The translations under genes were made by a program, and so were the position numbers. Shown one piece after another: positions 18,382-28,513 of a DNA stretch of 64,000 bases; the first letter of the stretch is position 1, and the number at the start of each line of letters is the position of its first letter. Source of the DNA: Nitrincola schmidtii (lineage in GTDB: Bacteria; Pseudomonadota; Gammaproteobacteria; Pseudomonadales; Balneatricaceae). The stretch spans positions 10,269-74,268 of the forward strand of contig NZ_WBOL01000014.1 of assembly GCF_008973715.1 (NCBI RefSeq). The letters are read 5' to 3'. The notes under the pieces are model-generated. The model had not been told where the DNA came from. It searched no databases and saw only the letters and a list, made by a program, of their open reading frames with translations.

Positions 18382-18828
18382 CTAGATGCCAAAACCTCTG
18401 TTTCGCTGCGATCGTTCATCTATCGCTTGCTGCTCTCGCTTATCCCTTACTGCCTGTTCAGAATAAACAGCTTTGTCAGTCAGCTTTTGAATACCTTTAT
18501 AACGCGCATAAACACTTTGCCAGTACTGCTTTACCTGTTCAAGCTGCTGACGCGCCACTCGAATAGTCTCATGTTGCTGACGCATTGCCTGTTCTAACCG
18601 CCCAATGAAAGCCTGATGCTGCCTGAGCTGATCGGTTGTTAACCCTCGCTGACCTGCTTGTGTAAACTGCTGCTGATACTCCAGCATATAATCTTGCAAC
18701 TGAATTAGCTGAGTTTCGGCATGCTGAAGACGTTGCTGACTTTCCGCTAGGTAGCGATCAGCAGCTTCTTTCTGACGCTCTGCTAAACCCAATACCACAC
18801 CTAATCGCTCAGAGCGTGGTTTACTCAT
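18382..18828 (-). CDS. fliJ: FliJ, flagellar export chaperone/ATPase stalk
   Basis: FliJ is a 148-residue protein that is almost entirely coiled coil, rich in Gln, Arg and Glu ([20 protein letters not shown]...). It inserts into the FliI ring like the gamma subunit of F-ATPase and links it to FlhA. It overlaps the fliI stop by 4 bases (ATGA). Sequence alone is weakly conserved, so size, heptad pattern and position carry the call. Confidence 0.92.
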   Translation of the reverse strand: MSKPRSERLGVVLGLAERQKEAADRYLAESQQRLQHAETQLIQLQDYMLEYQQQFTQAGQRGLTTDQLRQHQAFIGRLEQAMRQQHETIRVARQQLEQVKQYWQSVYARYKGIQKLTDKAVYSEQAVRDKREQQAIDERSQRNRGFGI

Positions 18829-20213
18829 CGACGATCACCCTGAGAAACCTGCCCCTTCATTCCCTGTTGAGGTGATTTGTTGGGTGGCGGCATACTCATC
18901 AGCATGATCAATTCTTGTATAGAGCGTTGTTGATCGAAGGCTTCTGACATTCCTTGCTGAAGGTAGGCTTGTAACACCGGCAGCATTTCAATCGCTCGAT
19001 CAGTCAATGGATCACTGCCACGAGCATAAGCTCCTACACTGATTAAGTCGGCGTTTTGTTGGTAGCGTGAATAGAGCCTTTTGAATTCTAGCGCTTTAGC
19101 TAAATGCTCGGGAGAAATGATTTGCGGCATAACACGACTGATGGATGCTTCAATATCTATCGCAGGATAGTGTCCTTGCTCAGCTAGATCTCGGGACAGC
19201 ACAATATGACCATCTAAGATTGCTCTTGCAGCATCCGCGATAGGGTCTTGCTGATCGTCACCCTCGGTTAACACAGTATAAAATGCCGTAATCGATCCTT
19301 CTCCGGATTGAGCATTACCTGCTCTCTCGACAAGCCGAGGTAAGCGAGCGAACACTGACGGCGGATAACCCTTAGTTGCTGGGGGTTCACCCACTGCCAA
19401 CGCAATTTCCCTTTGTGCCTGGGCATAACGCGTCAATGAATCCATTAATAACAACACACGCTTTCCTTGAGCACGAAAATACTCTGCTATGCGGGTGGTC
19501 AACTCTGCAGCACGTAAACGCATTAAGGGTGAATCATCGGCGGGAGAAGCAACGACAACCGATCTGGCCATGCCCTCCAACCCTAAGCTTTGCTCTATAA
19601 ACTCACGAACTTCTCGACCACGTTCACCAATTAATCCCACCACGGTCACATCAGCCTCGGTATGACGCGTCATCATTCCAAGCAACACCGATTTACCCAC
19701 GCCACTACCGGCAAATAAACCTAACCGTTGACCTGCACCCACCGTTAGTAAACCATTGATGGAGCGAATACCGACATCTAAAGGTGCATCGATAGGATGT
19801 CGCGAAAGTGGATTAATAATTTCTCCTTGCAAGGAGACATACCTCTCTGCATCCAACTCTCCCTTACCATCAATTGGCTGACCTATACCGTTAATCACTC
19901 TGCCAAGTAAGCCAAATCCCACTGGAACTTGACTAGCTCCGCTCTGTGGCATCACCTGAGCACCTGGCTGCAATCCATCAATACGGTGCAGTGGCATCAA
20001 ATAGATTCGATCACCTGAAAAACCAACCACTTCCGCTTCGGTTTCCATTTCAGGGGTCACTTGTATAATACAGTAATCACCCAGTGCTACTTTCAATCCA
20101 ACCGCTTCAAGCGTTAGACCAATTAAACGAGTGATACGCCCATAGACGTGAGGTGACGCAGCTTTAAAAACTGACGGCTCTTTAAGGTGAGGATATTTAT
20201 CAAACAGTGCCAT
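18825..20213 (-). CDS. fliI: FliI, flagellum-specific ATPase
   Basis: FliI is the F1-beta-like hexameric ATPase of the flagellar export system. The protein has 462 residues. It has an N-terminal beta-barrel region, Walker A AGSGVGKS at 168-175, a Walker B strand ([26 protein letters not shown]) and the family segment [18 protein letters not shown]. The C-terminal end after residue 440 is Pro/Gln-rich and variable. It follows fliH by 10 bases. Confidence 0.97.
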   Translation of the reverse strand: MALFDKYPHLKEPSVFKAASPHVYGRITRLIGLTLEAVGLKVALGDYCIIQVTPEMETEAEVVGFSGDRIYLMPLHRIDGLQPGAQVMPQSGASQVPVGFGLLGRVINGIGQPIDGKGELDAERYVSLQGEIINPLSRHPIDAPLDVGIRSINGLLTVGAGQRLGLFAGSGVGKSVLLGMMTRHTEADVTVVGLIGERGREVREFIEQSLGLEGMARSVVVASPADDSPLMRLRAAELTTRIAEYFRAQGKRVLLLMDSLTRYAQAQREIALAVGEPPATKGYPPSVFARLPRLVERAGNAQSGEGSITAFYTVLTEGDDQQDPIADAARAILDGHIVLSRDLAEQGHYPAIDIEASISRVMPQIISPEHLAKALEFKRLYSRYQQNADLISVGAYARGSDPLTDRAIEMLPVLQAYLQQGMSEAFDQQRSIQELIMLMSMPPPNKSPQQGMKGQVSQGDRR

Positions 20214-20223
20214 CGAGCCCCCT

Positions 20224-20964
20224 TTAGTCTGGTTTTGAGGCTGAGGTTTTTCCCAACGCGGCTGTTAATTGCGCAGCGATCTGATCGAAGCGTGCATTGA
20301 CGGTATTATCGATGTGAGTGGTATCTGAATGAATTTGGCATCCTCCGGGTTGAATGTCATCATTAGCAACCCATGCAACACCTTTTTTAACGCTAAGCGA
20401 CTCAAGTAAAGGAAGGTCGTCGGGATGAAGATGAACTTCGCAACTGGCTACCGTAGAGGGTAATTCAGCCAGGGCAGCTTTAACGGCGATTTTTAAAGGC
20501 TCAATATCAGTTTTTAATTCAGTACTAATAACCGCTTTAGCAAATTGCTGAATGAGATCGATCATCAGATTCTCAAGCTGCTGTTCTTGAGATGAAATGG
20601 GATCACTTAAGACCTGAGCTAACTGTTCAAGTAGAGCCAAGCGACGCTTAACTTCTTCTTCACCCGCTTTGAAGGCTTGATCATATCCTTGCTGCTTGCC
20701 TTCAGAGTAGCCTTGGTCAAAACCTTCTTGATGACCCTGACTGAAGCCTTCTTTAGCGGCGTTTTCGCGTATCTCTTCAATATCTGCCAACGTCAGTTTT
20801 TCAGCTTCGATTTCTTCTTCAGTCACCACAACCTGAGACAAAGCAGAGTCCGTTTTGAAAGGCTCACCTACATCACCGACATCCATCATCGGTAATTGCC
20901 AGGGCATTAAGCGCTGAGCTTCAGATGCCGGAATTCTGACGGGGCGATAATTATCCTGCTTCAT
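20224..20964 (-). CDS. fliH: FliH, flagellar export ATPase regulator
   Basis: FliH holds FliI and anchors it at the C-ring through FliN. The 246-residue protein contains a Gly-spaced helical repeat with GxxxG-like periodicity ([20 protein letters not shown], about residues 74-95), the hallmark of FliH. The conserved C-terminal domain follows (about 115-235). The first base pairs overlap nothing; fliG ends only 4 bases upstream. Confidence 0.94.
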   Translation of the reverse strand: MKQDNYRPVRIPASEAQRLMPWQLPMMDVGDVGEPFKTDSALSQVVVTEEEIEAEKLTLADIEEIRENAAKEGFSQGHQEGFDQGYSEGKQQGYDQAFKAGEEEVKRRLALLEQLAQVLSDPISSQEQQLENLMIDLIQQFAKAVISTELKTDIEPLKIAVKAALAELPSTVASCEVHLHPDDLPLLESLSVKKGVAWVANDDIQPGGCQIHSDTTHIDNTVNARFDQIAAQLTAALGKTSASKPD

Positions 20965-20968
20965 TCAC

Positions 20969-21964
20969 TTAAACCATATCATCAGAGCCACCGAGGGTAA
21001 TTTCACCATCGTCAGCCAATCGACGAGCCACATTTAATATTTCTTTTTGTGCCGCTTCTACTTCACTCACACGCACAGGGCCTTTAGCCTCTAAATCATC
21101 ACGCAGCAGCTCGGCAGCTCGCTTAGACATATTCTTGAAGATTTTTTCTTGCAGTTGGGTATCCGCACCTTTGAGTGCAATCACCAATTGATCTGTTTGT
21201 ATTTCACGAAGAATAACCTGAATACCGCGATCTTCTACATCCATTAAGTTATCAAACACGAACATCAAATCCGAAATTTGTGTTGCAAGACCTTCGTCGG
21301 TTTCTTTGATCGCATCCATCAATTCAGCTTCAATCTGGGTATCAATAAAGTTCATGATATCCGCTGCAGACTTCACACCACCCAGTTTAGTTAATTGAGT
21401 TGAACGAGGTCCGGTAAATTGACTTTCAAGCATATCGTTAAGTTCTTGCAGTGCCTGTGGTTGAATTTGATCCAATGCCGCGACACGCATGACGATATCT
21501 AAACGCACCTTATCATCAAAATAGCTCAGCACGTTAGCTGCCTGATCGGGTTCAAGGTAGGAGATGATAACGGCCTGAATTTGCGGGTGTTCAAAGCGAA
21601 TGATTTCAGCAACCTGTCGAGGGTCCATCCAACGCAAGGTATCCAAGCCTGAGGTATTGGTGCTAAAAAGAATACGATCTATCAGGGTTTTAGCTTTATC
21701 TTCACCTAATGCCTGATTCAACATAGCCCGAATGTATCGGTCATTATTGATACCGATACCCGTTTGATCACTGACCACATCTAAAAAGTCAGAAACGACT
21801 GACTCAACACGTGACTGAGGCACATTGTCTAAACGTGACATCGCCTCACCAATGCGCTGCACTTCTTTAGGTCCGAGATGTTTAAGGATCTCTGCAGCAT
21901 CACTTTCGCCCAAGCTAATCAGAAGAACGGCAGCTTTTTCAATATCGGTTAAACCATTACTCAT
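20969..21964 (-). CDS. fliG: FliG, flagellar motor switch protein
   Basis: FliG links the MS-ring to the C-ring and generates torque with the stator. The 331-residue protein shows the N-terminal FliF-binding domain (LTDIEKAAVLLISLGE...), a middle domain with the EHPQ motif (IIRFEHPQIQAVIISYL), and the C-terminal torque helix with charged residues (DLMFVFDNLMDVEDRGIQVILREI). It overlaps the fliF stop by 8 bases. Confidence 0.97.
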   Translation of the reverse strand: MSNGLTDIEKAAVLLISLGESDAAEILKHLGPKEVQRIGEAMSRLDNVPQSRVESVVSDFLDVVSDQTGIGINNDRYIRAMLNQALGEDKAKTLIDRILFSTNTSGLDTLRWMDPRQVAEIIRFEHPQIQAVIISYLEPDQAANVLSYFDDKVRLDIVMRVAALDQIQPQALQELNDMLESQFTGPRSTQLTKLGGVKSAADIMNFIDTQIEAELMDAIKETDEGLATQISDLMFVFDNLMDVEDRGIQVILREIQTDQLVIALKGADTQLQEKIFKNMSKRAAELLRDDLEAKGPVRVSEVEAAQKEILNVARRLADDGEITLGGSDDMV

Positions 21965-23633
21965 GGTCTACCACCCATTGCTTAATGGCTTGAGCAACAC
22001 GAGCCGGATCTTCAGCAACCATGCTACGAATTTCATTTAATTGGTAATCAAAGCTTTCATTAGGCGTTGCCATTGCAGCTGATTGAACTCCACCAAAGGT
22101 AACTTTGTCGTCAGCCATCCCTGATCCGTCCAAAGACTCTAATTCTGCAGATATTTGCCCAGCAGGACCTAAATCATTGCCACCCGCTTGACTCCCCGTA
22201 GCTGACAAATGCTTGAGCACTGGTCGCAATATTCCCAATGCCAGTATCAATATAAAAATGCCAGCACCTAGCTGCTTCAATAAATTCCAGAACCAGTCTT
22301 GCTCCCAAAAACTGGGATCCTCGAACAAAAACTCTTCTGTCGGCACGAAACTAGAATTGATCACGTTAACACTATCGCCCCTTAGCGCCGAAAAACCAAC
22401 CGCATTTTCAACTAACATTCTTAAGCGGTCGATATCTTCTTCTGACCAACGCGTTCGTGTTCTTTCTCCCGTTTCAGGATCCACAACTTGCAGGTCATCC
22501 ACCACGACAGCTACCGATAAACGCTGTACACCACCCATCTGTTGACGGGTATAACTGATACTGCGATCTAATTCAAAGTTACGCGTAGCTTGATTACGAC
22601 TACTACCCGATGCACCCGCGCCGACACCTGCACCTCCAGCCCCACCTGCTATTTCAGGTACCGCAACAGGCCCAGGAGGCTGATTCGCTAAAGCCCCCGG
22701 AACTCCGACAGCAGCGTCACCTGAGTCTCTTCGCTCTTCAAGTGTTTGCTCACTTCTTAACGCAGGCAAATCTGGATTAAACATTTCGCTGGCTTGCTCA
22801 ACCTCAGTAAAATCGATATCTGCCGATACTTCCGCACGAAAATTACCCAACCCTACTACGGGCTGCAGAATACTATTGACTCGATTAACCAGCGTATCTT
22901 CAACTTGGCGAACATATTCCAACTGCCTCGCTGCCAGGACCACATCAGAATCGGCGTCTCGAATATTCAATAAACGCCCACGCTGATCCACTATAGTGAC
23001 ATCTTTAACATCTAATTCAGGAATACTGGAAGCAACCAGATTGGCAATGGCGGCCACTTGATCCCTTTCAAGTTGACGGCCTGAAAACAACTCAAGAAAC
23101 ACTGAAGCACGCGGTTTACGCTGATCTCGAATAAAGACGGTATCTTTGGGAATGGCTAAGTGAACACGCGCCGCACGAACGGCAGTCATATTAGAGATAG
23201 TTCGCGCCAGCTCACCTTCTAAGCCTCGGCGGTAGCGAGTCGTTTCCATAAACTGGCTTGTGCCCATACCATAGTCTTGATCTAACAGTTCAAAACCTAC
23301 GGTGCGATCAGCACTAAAACCATCTGCCGCTAAACGTAATCTAGCGGTATGAACATGTGACTCGGGAACTAAAATAGCGCGACCATCCGCATCGAAGCGA
23401 TACGGAATATTACTCATGCGTAGCTGTTCTATGACTTCATTGGCATCGGAAAAAGAAAGGTTTGCATAGAGCACACGATAATCTGGCTTTTGCGACCATA
23501 ACACCACAGCAAAGCCTATCGCGACACTGGCTGCTAAACCCACCATCAAACCCAACTGGCGCAAAATACCCAGACTATTAAAGCCTGCCATCAGACCGCC
23601 TCTTGCATTTAATGGAGTTGCTGTATTTTCCAT
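21957..23633 (-). CDS. fliF: FliF, flagellar MS-ring protein
   Basis: FliF builds the membrane and supramembrane ring. The 558-residue protein has a first membrane helix at about 28-48 and ring-building motifs in the periplasmic part (YRVLYANLSFSDANEVIEQL, then a secretin-like domain). A low-complexity Gly/Ala-rich segment lies around residues 320-345. A second membrane helix lies near 450-470, and the short cytoplasmic C-terminus binds FliG. It follows fliE by 16 bases. Confidence 0.97.
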   Translation of the reverse strand: MENTATPLNARGGLMAGFNSLGILRQLGLMVGLAASVAIGFAVVLWSQKPDYRVLYANLSFSDANEVIEQLRMSNIPYRFDADGRAILVPESHVHTARLRLAADGFSADRTVGFELLDQDYGMGTSQFMETTRYRRGLEGELARTISNMTAVRAARVHLAIPKDTVFIRDQRKPRASVFLELFSGRQLERDQVAAIANLVASSIPELDVKDVTIVDQRGRLLNIRDADSDVVLAARQLEYVRQVEDTLVNRVNSILQPVVGLGNFRAEVSADIDFTEVEQASEMFNPDLPALRSEQTLEERRDSGDAAVGVPGALANQPPGPVAVPEIAGGAGGAGVGAGASGSSRNQATRNFELDRSISYTRQQMGGVQRLSVAVVVDDLQVVDPETGERTRTRWSEEDIDRLRMLVENAVGFSALRGDSVNVINSSFVPTEEFLFEDPSFWEQDWFWNLLKQLGAGIFILILALGILRPVLKHLSATGSQAGGNDLGPAGQISAELESLDGSGMADDKVTFGGVQSAAMATPNESFDYQLNEIRSMVAEDPARVAQAIKQWVVDHE

Positions 23634-23649
23634 TTACACTCGCTCAAAA

Positions 23650-24015
23650 TTAGATCGGCATTTTAGAGATATCTTCATATGCCTGTACTAGGCGATTTCT
23701 TACCTGGGTCATGGCTTCAAAAGAGACCGAGGATTTTTGTGCTTGAATCATGACCTGAGGCAGGTCAACGCTTGGATCACCTCGTTCATAGGCCTCACGC
23801 ATTCTATTCGCTGTTTGCTGATGACCATTCACAGTATCGACAGCGGATTTCAGTAATGCGGTAAATGAGCCTTTTTCAGATTCGTTTACCCTTGAAGGTG
23901 ACATCCCCTCTGGACGTAAACTTGGCAACTCCATGCGACCCGAGGTCTGCTGCATTTCAGATTTCAAAGAGCGCATCTGCGCTAATACACTGTTGATGTC
24001 AGCTCGTTCGATCAT
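23650..24015 (-). CDS. fliE: FliE, flagellar hook-basal body connector
   Basis: FliE joins the MS-ring to the rod. The 121-residue protein has a variable N-terminus and the conserved C-terminal helix pattern (FTALLKSAVDTVNGHQQTANRMREAYERGD..., VMIQAQKSSVSFEAMTQVRNRLVQAYEDISKMPI). It is the first gene of fliEFGHIJ. A 187-base upstream gap holds a terminator of the preceding gene and a possible sigma-54 site. fleQSR, its usual neighbour in Pseudomonas, is 14 kb away here. Confidence 0.95.
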   Translation of the reverse strand: MIERADINSVLAQMRSLKSEMQQTSGRMELPSLRPEGMSPSRVNESEKGSFTALLKSAVDTVNGHQQTANRMREAYERGDPSVDLPQVMIQAQKSSVSFEAMTQVRNRLVQAYEDISKMPI

Positions 24016-24147
24016 TCCTGGCCCTCACCTGACAGTGGCATTTTTTTGACATTACAACGCCATTCTATAACGACAAGAAAATATCCGCCAACAAAATGAC
24101 AACTTTTTGCCATTTTAACCGGATAAAATCTAACCCTGGAGGAATAA

Positions 24148-24163
24148 TGCAAAAAGCAGACCA
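24148..24163 (-). promoter_or_regulatory. Possible sigma-54 promoter upstream of fliE, overlapping a terminator
   Basis: The minus strand reads TGGTCTGCTTTTTGCA. The GG-N10-GC spacing and the TTGCA box are present, but the -24 box differs from TGGCAC at three positions. It resembles the fliK site (both share GCTTTTTGC at the -12 end). It overlaps the 3' half of the terminator hairpin that ends the exonuclease gene. No other GG-N10-GC site lies in the gap. The fliE leader would be about 120 bases. Confidence 0.4.
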
Positions 24164-24175
24164 AGGTCTGCTTTT
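24151..24175 (-). terminator. Intrinsic terminator after the exonuclease gene
   Basis: The stem GCAGACC/GGTCTGC (24156-24162 with 24165-24171) is flanked by five A on one side and four T on the other, so it can work in both directions. On the minus strand the hairpin is followed by TTTTT. It separates the acetate-module operon from fliE. Confidence 0.8.
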
Positions 24176-24202
24176 ATTAGAGATAGGTTGGTTAGACTCG
24201 TA

Positions 24203-24826
24203 TCACTCTGCTAATGGAGCGCCAAATTTCAGGCGAACATACATCAGTGCTACTGTAATAGCATCTCCCAATGCTGTATGACGCTGAATAATCGGTATAT
24301 CCAATTTTTTCGAAATGGTGTCAAACCTCAGATCAACATCGCCACCAACTGATTTCCATTTAATGATGTCATGATAAACATGGGATAGTTCAATGGCCTT
24401 GTTCGGTAAACTAAACCCGTATTTCGCTCTAATATATTTATCCAGCATCTTAATATCGTAGTTGACATAGTAACCAAGAATCGGACGATTACCGACAAAC
24501 TCAAGCACCTGTTCCAGCGCGTCGTCTATCTCTATGCCGTCAGCCAGATCACTGGCTCTGATCTTATGGATCTTAATGGAATCCCCGGTTAAGGAGGCCG
24601 GAGGCTTTAACTTGATATCAAGTCGCTCACTCGTGATCACTCGACGACCCCGAATTCTCACCGCTCCAATAGAGAGTATTTCTCCCTTCTTGACGTCTAG
24701 ACTTGTCGTCTCACAATCTAACGAGACTACTTCATCACCCTTATAGGTTTCAAAAAGGTGAGCATAGGGGCTGTCTTTAAACTCTCTGCGCTCTTTAAAG
24801 CGTCGAATTGTTCTTGGAATAATCAT
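24203..24826 (-). CDS. DEDD-family 3'-5' exonuclease (DnaQ/PolC-type)
   Basis: The 207-residue protein is a DnaQ-fold exonuclease. Exo I is LDCETTSLD, with Asp37 and Glu39 as metal ligands. An Exo II Asp lies in GYYVNYDIKML, and Exo III is the RHTALGD motif with His and Asp near residues 183-188. There is no polymerase or other domain, so it is a stand-alone exonuclease, not the epsilon subunit. It follows the CBS/nucleotidyltransferase gene by 4 bases, and the two are often adjacent in genomes with this symporter. The substrate (DNA, RNA or small oligonucleotides) is not known. Confidence 0.85.
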   Translation of the reverse strand: MIIPRTIRRFKERREFKDSPYAHLFETYKGDEVVSLDCETTSLDVKKGEILSIGAVRIRGRRVITSERLDIKLKPPASLTGDSIKIHKIRASDLADGIEIDDALEQVLEFVGNRPILGYYVNYDIKMLDKYIRAKYGFSLPNKAIELSHVYHDIIKWKSVGGDVDLRFDTISKKLDIPIIQRHTALGDAITVALMYVRLKFGAPLAE

Positions 24827-24830
24827 GGTG

Positions 24831-26666
24831 TCATGAACCTATGTGGTAGCGTGACGCTAAATGCTTTTTAAAGTCTTTTACGATTCGTAAGGCATCCCTT
24901 AACAGATCTCTTTCTAATTTATTCAAGCGCTGAAGATCGATGGCATTAGGTGTTGGATCAATACCGTCCTTGCTTTCTTCCACACGCTGAATTTGATGCT
25001 TCAATCGGATTTGTACGAACAGAGAAAGTGCTTCGGCTATATTTTCGCCATGTTTTTTTCGCATCTGATCCATTTCAACCAGCGCTTCTATACGCTTAAA
25101 GGTATTCGTCTCAAGAATTCGATGCTCTAAGGCCATGGTTCTTATGCCATGCACGATGGGGAAAATTCCACCCTTTTTGATATCCAGCATACCCTTATCT
25201 TTCAGATTACCGAAAAAGGTCAAGGGCGTATCAAAATTAAGCGACGCTTTGGCAAAATGCGAAAAGAAAATCTCGTTACTTCGAAGGGTTCGTAAAAAGG
25301 CATTTCTGGCCACTTTAAATAATGCCGCGTTCCCAGCTACTGGCTTACCATCGACAGCTATGGCAAGCTTCATCACCGACTCACCGTCAAACTTTTGACT
25401 CCACTTAGTCAGTTTGGTTGCCCAGTTACCCGTTGAATTAACCCATTCTGGGTTCGAAACCATGATATTACCGGGACATGGCGGGAAACCAAATGAAATC
25501 AATGTCTCACTAAACTTACTCATGACTGCGGGCATTTCTGGCCATTCGAGTCCCTCACGGAAAATTAGCCCATTATCTTGGTCTGTTTTCATGATTTGCT
25601 CACCACGACCCTCAGAACCCATGACAATCAAACAGACGTGAGGCTTCAAGTCTCGCGGAATCACAAGCTCAAACAGCTTGGCGATAATGCGGCCATTCAT
25701 CGCCGCCAAAAGCTCCATGGTAAAGCGTATTTTTACGCCGGTAGAAATGAGTGCCTTAATCAGATCTGTTAAGCCTTTTGATGCTTCACGCAGGTCTTCA
25801 ATCGTCTGTGCTCGCTCCACACGCAATCCAATAACGTGTGAATGACTGGAAAAATGACTGAGCACATCGGTTAACTCAACAATACCGACTAACTCTTGAT
25901 CATCCATCACCACAACACGCTCTATCTGCTGCTGTGTCATCATAATAAGCGCATTGAAAAGATAGTCTTGCGGTGTCGTTGAGATCAATCGATAGCTGGC
26001 AATATCAGACACATCTGACTCTAATGAAAGCCCTTTGATAATAACGGCATCCAATAAATCAGTACCGGTGATCATACCGTAGCGATTGCCCTTTTTCGCC
26101 AAGACGCAATCAGCTTTCATTTCACGCATCAATCGCGTGGCTTCAAAGAGGCTGGTACCTTCAAGCACAATCAATGGCTCACGAATGGTGCCATCTTCAA
26201 TCCTTGCCAGCATGAACTCAGCCATATCTTGGTTTTGGCTATGCTGCGCAACAATTTCTCGCTTTGCGGTTAAATTTTGTTGGAAGTAGTCCGCAAATAA
26301 AGGATTACTATGGATAAGATCCATAAGGATACGCGTAGGAAGTACATGACAAATGGTTTCTTCTACCGCGATAAAATTATGTATCGCCTTACCATTCAGG
26401 ACTGACCAGCCTCCAAAATAGTCTTCATCTTGATAGTGCACAAACACACTGGCCGCCGCCGCATCTTGATCTAGGGCTTCACTTCCATCACTCTCCCCCA
26501 CTTTACCTTTCAGGACAATAAACACACCCTCAGGCACTTCTCCAGCCGCAATGATCGTTTCACCTTTTTGGAAATAAGCGATATCGAGATTGTTATTAAG
26601 CAGCGCTTGTTCTTTCGCTGACAACAAGCTAAATGGCAGGTTATCCATATTGAACGATTCAGACAT
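24831..26666 (-). CDS. cNMP-binding/CBS/nucleotidyltransferase (DUF294) signalling protein
   Basis: This 611-residue soluble protein has three sensory parts. A cyclic-nucleotide-binding-like domain is at about residues 8-130, a pair of CBS domains at about 160-285, and a DUF294/GlnD-like nucleotidyltransferase with GS at 350-351 and the metal-binding Asp362 and Asp364 (KTDQDNG). A helical DUF294 C-terminal domain follows. The catalytic GS...DxD motif is intact, so nucleotidylation of a partner is plausible, by analogy with GlnD and GlnE. It has a good ribosome site (AGGAG) and follows the second symporter by 21 bases. The target and the ligand are unknown. Confidence 0.88.
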   Translation of the reverse strand: MSESFNMDNLPFSLLSAKEQALLNNNLDIAYFQKGETIIAAGEVPEGVFIVLKGKVGESDGSEALDQDAAAASVFVHYQDEDYFGGWSVLNGKAIHNFIAVEETICHVLPTRILMDLIHSNPLFADYFQQNLTAKREIVAQHSQNQDMAEFMLARIEDGTIREPLIVLEGTSLFEATRLMREMKADCVLAKKGNRYGMITGTDLLDAVIIKGLSLESDVSDIASYRLISTTPQDYLFNALIMMTQQQIERVVVMDDQELVGIVELTDVLSHFSSHSHVIGLRVERAQTIEDLREASKGLTDLIKALISTGVKIRFTMELLAAMNGRIIAKLFELVIPRDLKPHVCLIVMGSEGRGEQIMKTDQDNGLIFREGLEWPEMPAVMSKFSETLISFGFPPCPGNIMVSNPEWVNSTGNWATKLTKWSQKFDGESVMKLAIAVDGKPVAGNAALFKVARNAFLRTLRSNEIFFSHFAKASLNFDTPLTFFGNLKDKGMLDIKKGGIFPIVHGIRTMALEHRILETNTFKRIEALVEMDQMRKKHGENIAEALSLFVQIRLKHQIQRVEESKDGIDPTPNAIDLQRLNKLERDLLRDALRIVKDFKKHLASRYHIGS

Positions 26667-26687
26667 AAAAGCTCCTATTGTTATTAT

Positions 26688-28427
26688 CTAGCAAGTGTCG
26701 TCAGATTTTGTATCGCTGCTCGCGGCCCTTAAGTTAAATAACCAAGCCAGTAACAACACACTTATTGCATTAAGCGTCATCCACATAACCGTCATGGGAA
26801 GTGGTGATAAGCTTGGTAGCATGTCAGGCCAAAAACTGCTTAAACTATTCATTTCATAAGCTACAGAATAACCAAGACTGGTGAATAACCCAATTAGCAT
26901 TCCGGCTAATATGGCAGCCTTAGGCAACCTCGGTAGCCTTAGTGCAAACATAAATGCCGGAAACAAGGTAGCCGTAGCGAGTTGTAGCACTCGATTAAAC
27001 CAATCAATAAGGCTTCCCGACAGATTAATTGCCACTCCAGCGGCTACAATCAACATCAGTAACGCCAAACCCTTCACCACCAACGTTTCGTGCCTTTCAG
27101 CTAGTACACTAATAACGGGTTGTGAGGCAAAGGCATAAACAGTCGAAATCAACACCATTGAGGCTGTAGAGAGAAGCGCTGCTGTCACACCAATGGTAAC
27201 CAACGCAATGATCCAATTTGGCATTGCAAAGAGTTCCGGTAAAAGAAGCAACCTAATTTCATCCGTGATCATAAACTCGTTTAAGGAACGTTCTTGCTGA
27301 TTCAACTGCATCTCTTCGATGTTTTGCTGAACAAATGCAAAATTATCTACTTGCTCAAAATCAGCCTGCAAAGGCTCGTCATTAGAATTATCTGGTTGAA
27401 TCAACCACTGAATACGACCGTCATTATTGTTATCAATCCAAGATAGCTCCTGAGTATATTCCCACAAGAATAACCAATTAGGCATTCGACTATAGGCGCC
27501 CCCCTCCTGAAGCGGACCATTAATACTTTGATAAAGCCTTTCATGAGCTTGATGGGCCATCCAGGGCACCGAGGAGTAAATAACCCCGACGAAGACCAAC
27601 ATCCAGATTGCGCTAAAACGAATATCTGCTTTGAGTTTAACGCCCTGAAAACGTTTTAACATGTAAGGAAGCAATGCAACACCTGCCGCCAAAACCATCA
27701 GTGAAAAGATGTTCTCAATAAACCTAAGGTCTGTTAATGGATTTGAATAGTAGGTTAAAGCGGGAGCTTGATCGAAATTTCTATTAGTAAAAATACTTTG
27801 TAAAAATACCCACTGACTCGATAACTGCGCATCAACCGCAATATAAACGGATGCAACCATTACCGAGCAAAACACAATACAGTATTTCAACATCTGCACT
27901 CGCGTTATCGCCCTGAGATTGCTTAGTACCGTGTAAAAGAACAGCAGGATCATGCCAATAGCAATAGCTGCTGAAAGAGGTAATTGCAGATGCCTAGACA
28001 GGATCAGCCCTAATCCTTTCATCTGTAGGCCAAGCAATACAATACCCATGGCAAGAACTATAAAATTCATTAACCAACGCAAGCTGATGGAATCAAATTT
28101 CTGCGCTATAAAGTCAATTAAAGAAAGCTGCCCTGAATCGTAAACAGCAGGTGCAACAATAATACTGAGCAATACAAGGCCAGCTATCCAGCCCGTCAGC
28201 ATCCATTGGGCTTCCTGTGGATTATGAGAAATAAGGCCAAATAAGCCTATTAGCGTCGCAGCGCACAACCAGTCGGCTGCTAAGCCCATACCTCTAGCAA
28301 GAGGAGAGACACCGGATTGAGAGGTATAAAAATCTTTTCCAGAACCGACACGACCTGACATAAGTACCAGCATATAAAATATGCTGGTAGCCACTACAAA
28401 AAGAACTATAAAAAGATCTGTTTGCAT
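26688..28427 (-). CDS. SSS-family symporter-like protein, paralogue of the downstream-strand acetate-type symporter
   Basis: The 579-residue protein has about 13 membrane helices with the SSS layout (GLAADWLCAATLIGLFGLISHN near residue 50). It is a diverged paralogue of the symporter at 29119-30888: both have the same inserted loop PxWxxxWE...W-[IE]-D-x-N-x-DGRIQ. Conserved motif residues in the core helices are less well kept, for example the AxxxxAAGLLLA region reads GVTAALLSTASMVLIST. It has no small-subunit partner of its own nearby. It could transport another short organic acid, or serve as a sensor or accessory protein; the sequence does not decide. Confidence 0.72.
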   Translation of the reverse strand: MQTDLFIVLFVVATSIFYMLVLMSGRVGSGKDFYTSQSGVSPLARGMGLAADWLCAATLIGLFGLISHNPQEAQWMLTGWIAGLVLLSIIVAPAVYDSGQLSLIDFIAQKFDSISLRWLMNFIVLAMGIVLLGLQMKGLGLILSRHLQLPLSAAIAIGMILLFFYTVLSNLRAITRVQMLKYCIVFCSVMVASVYIAVDAQLSSQWVFLQSIFTNRNFDQAPALTYYSNPLTDLRFIENIFSLMVLAAGVALLPYMLKRFQGVKLKADIRFSAIWMLVFVGVIYSSVPWMAHQAHERLYQSINGPLQEGGAYSRMPNWLFLWEYTQELSWIDNNNDGRIQWLIQPDNSNDEPLQADFEQVDNFAFVQQNIEEMQLNQQERSLNEFMITDEIRLLLLPELFAMPNWIIALVTIGVTAALLSTASMVLISTVYAFASQPVISVLAERHETLVVKGLALLMLIVAAGVAINLSGSLIDWFNRVLQLATATLFPAFMFALRLPRLPKAAILAGMLIGLFTSLGYSVAYEMNSLSSFWPDMLPSLSPLPMTVMWMTLNAISVLLLAWLFNLRAASSDTKSDDTC

Positions 28428-28513
28428 CAGATCACCTTTTGAAAAGCACCCTGCGATAGCGTTAACCGAGTAAAACTAAATCACAGCAGACAGCTATATG
28501 AGTGCTGAGTAAA

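Noticed and set aside
24016-24120. Sigma-54 sites closer to fliE (TGGCAAAAAGTTGTC and TGGCGTTGTAATGTC)
   Set aside because: Neither has GC at the -12 position with correct spacing.
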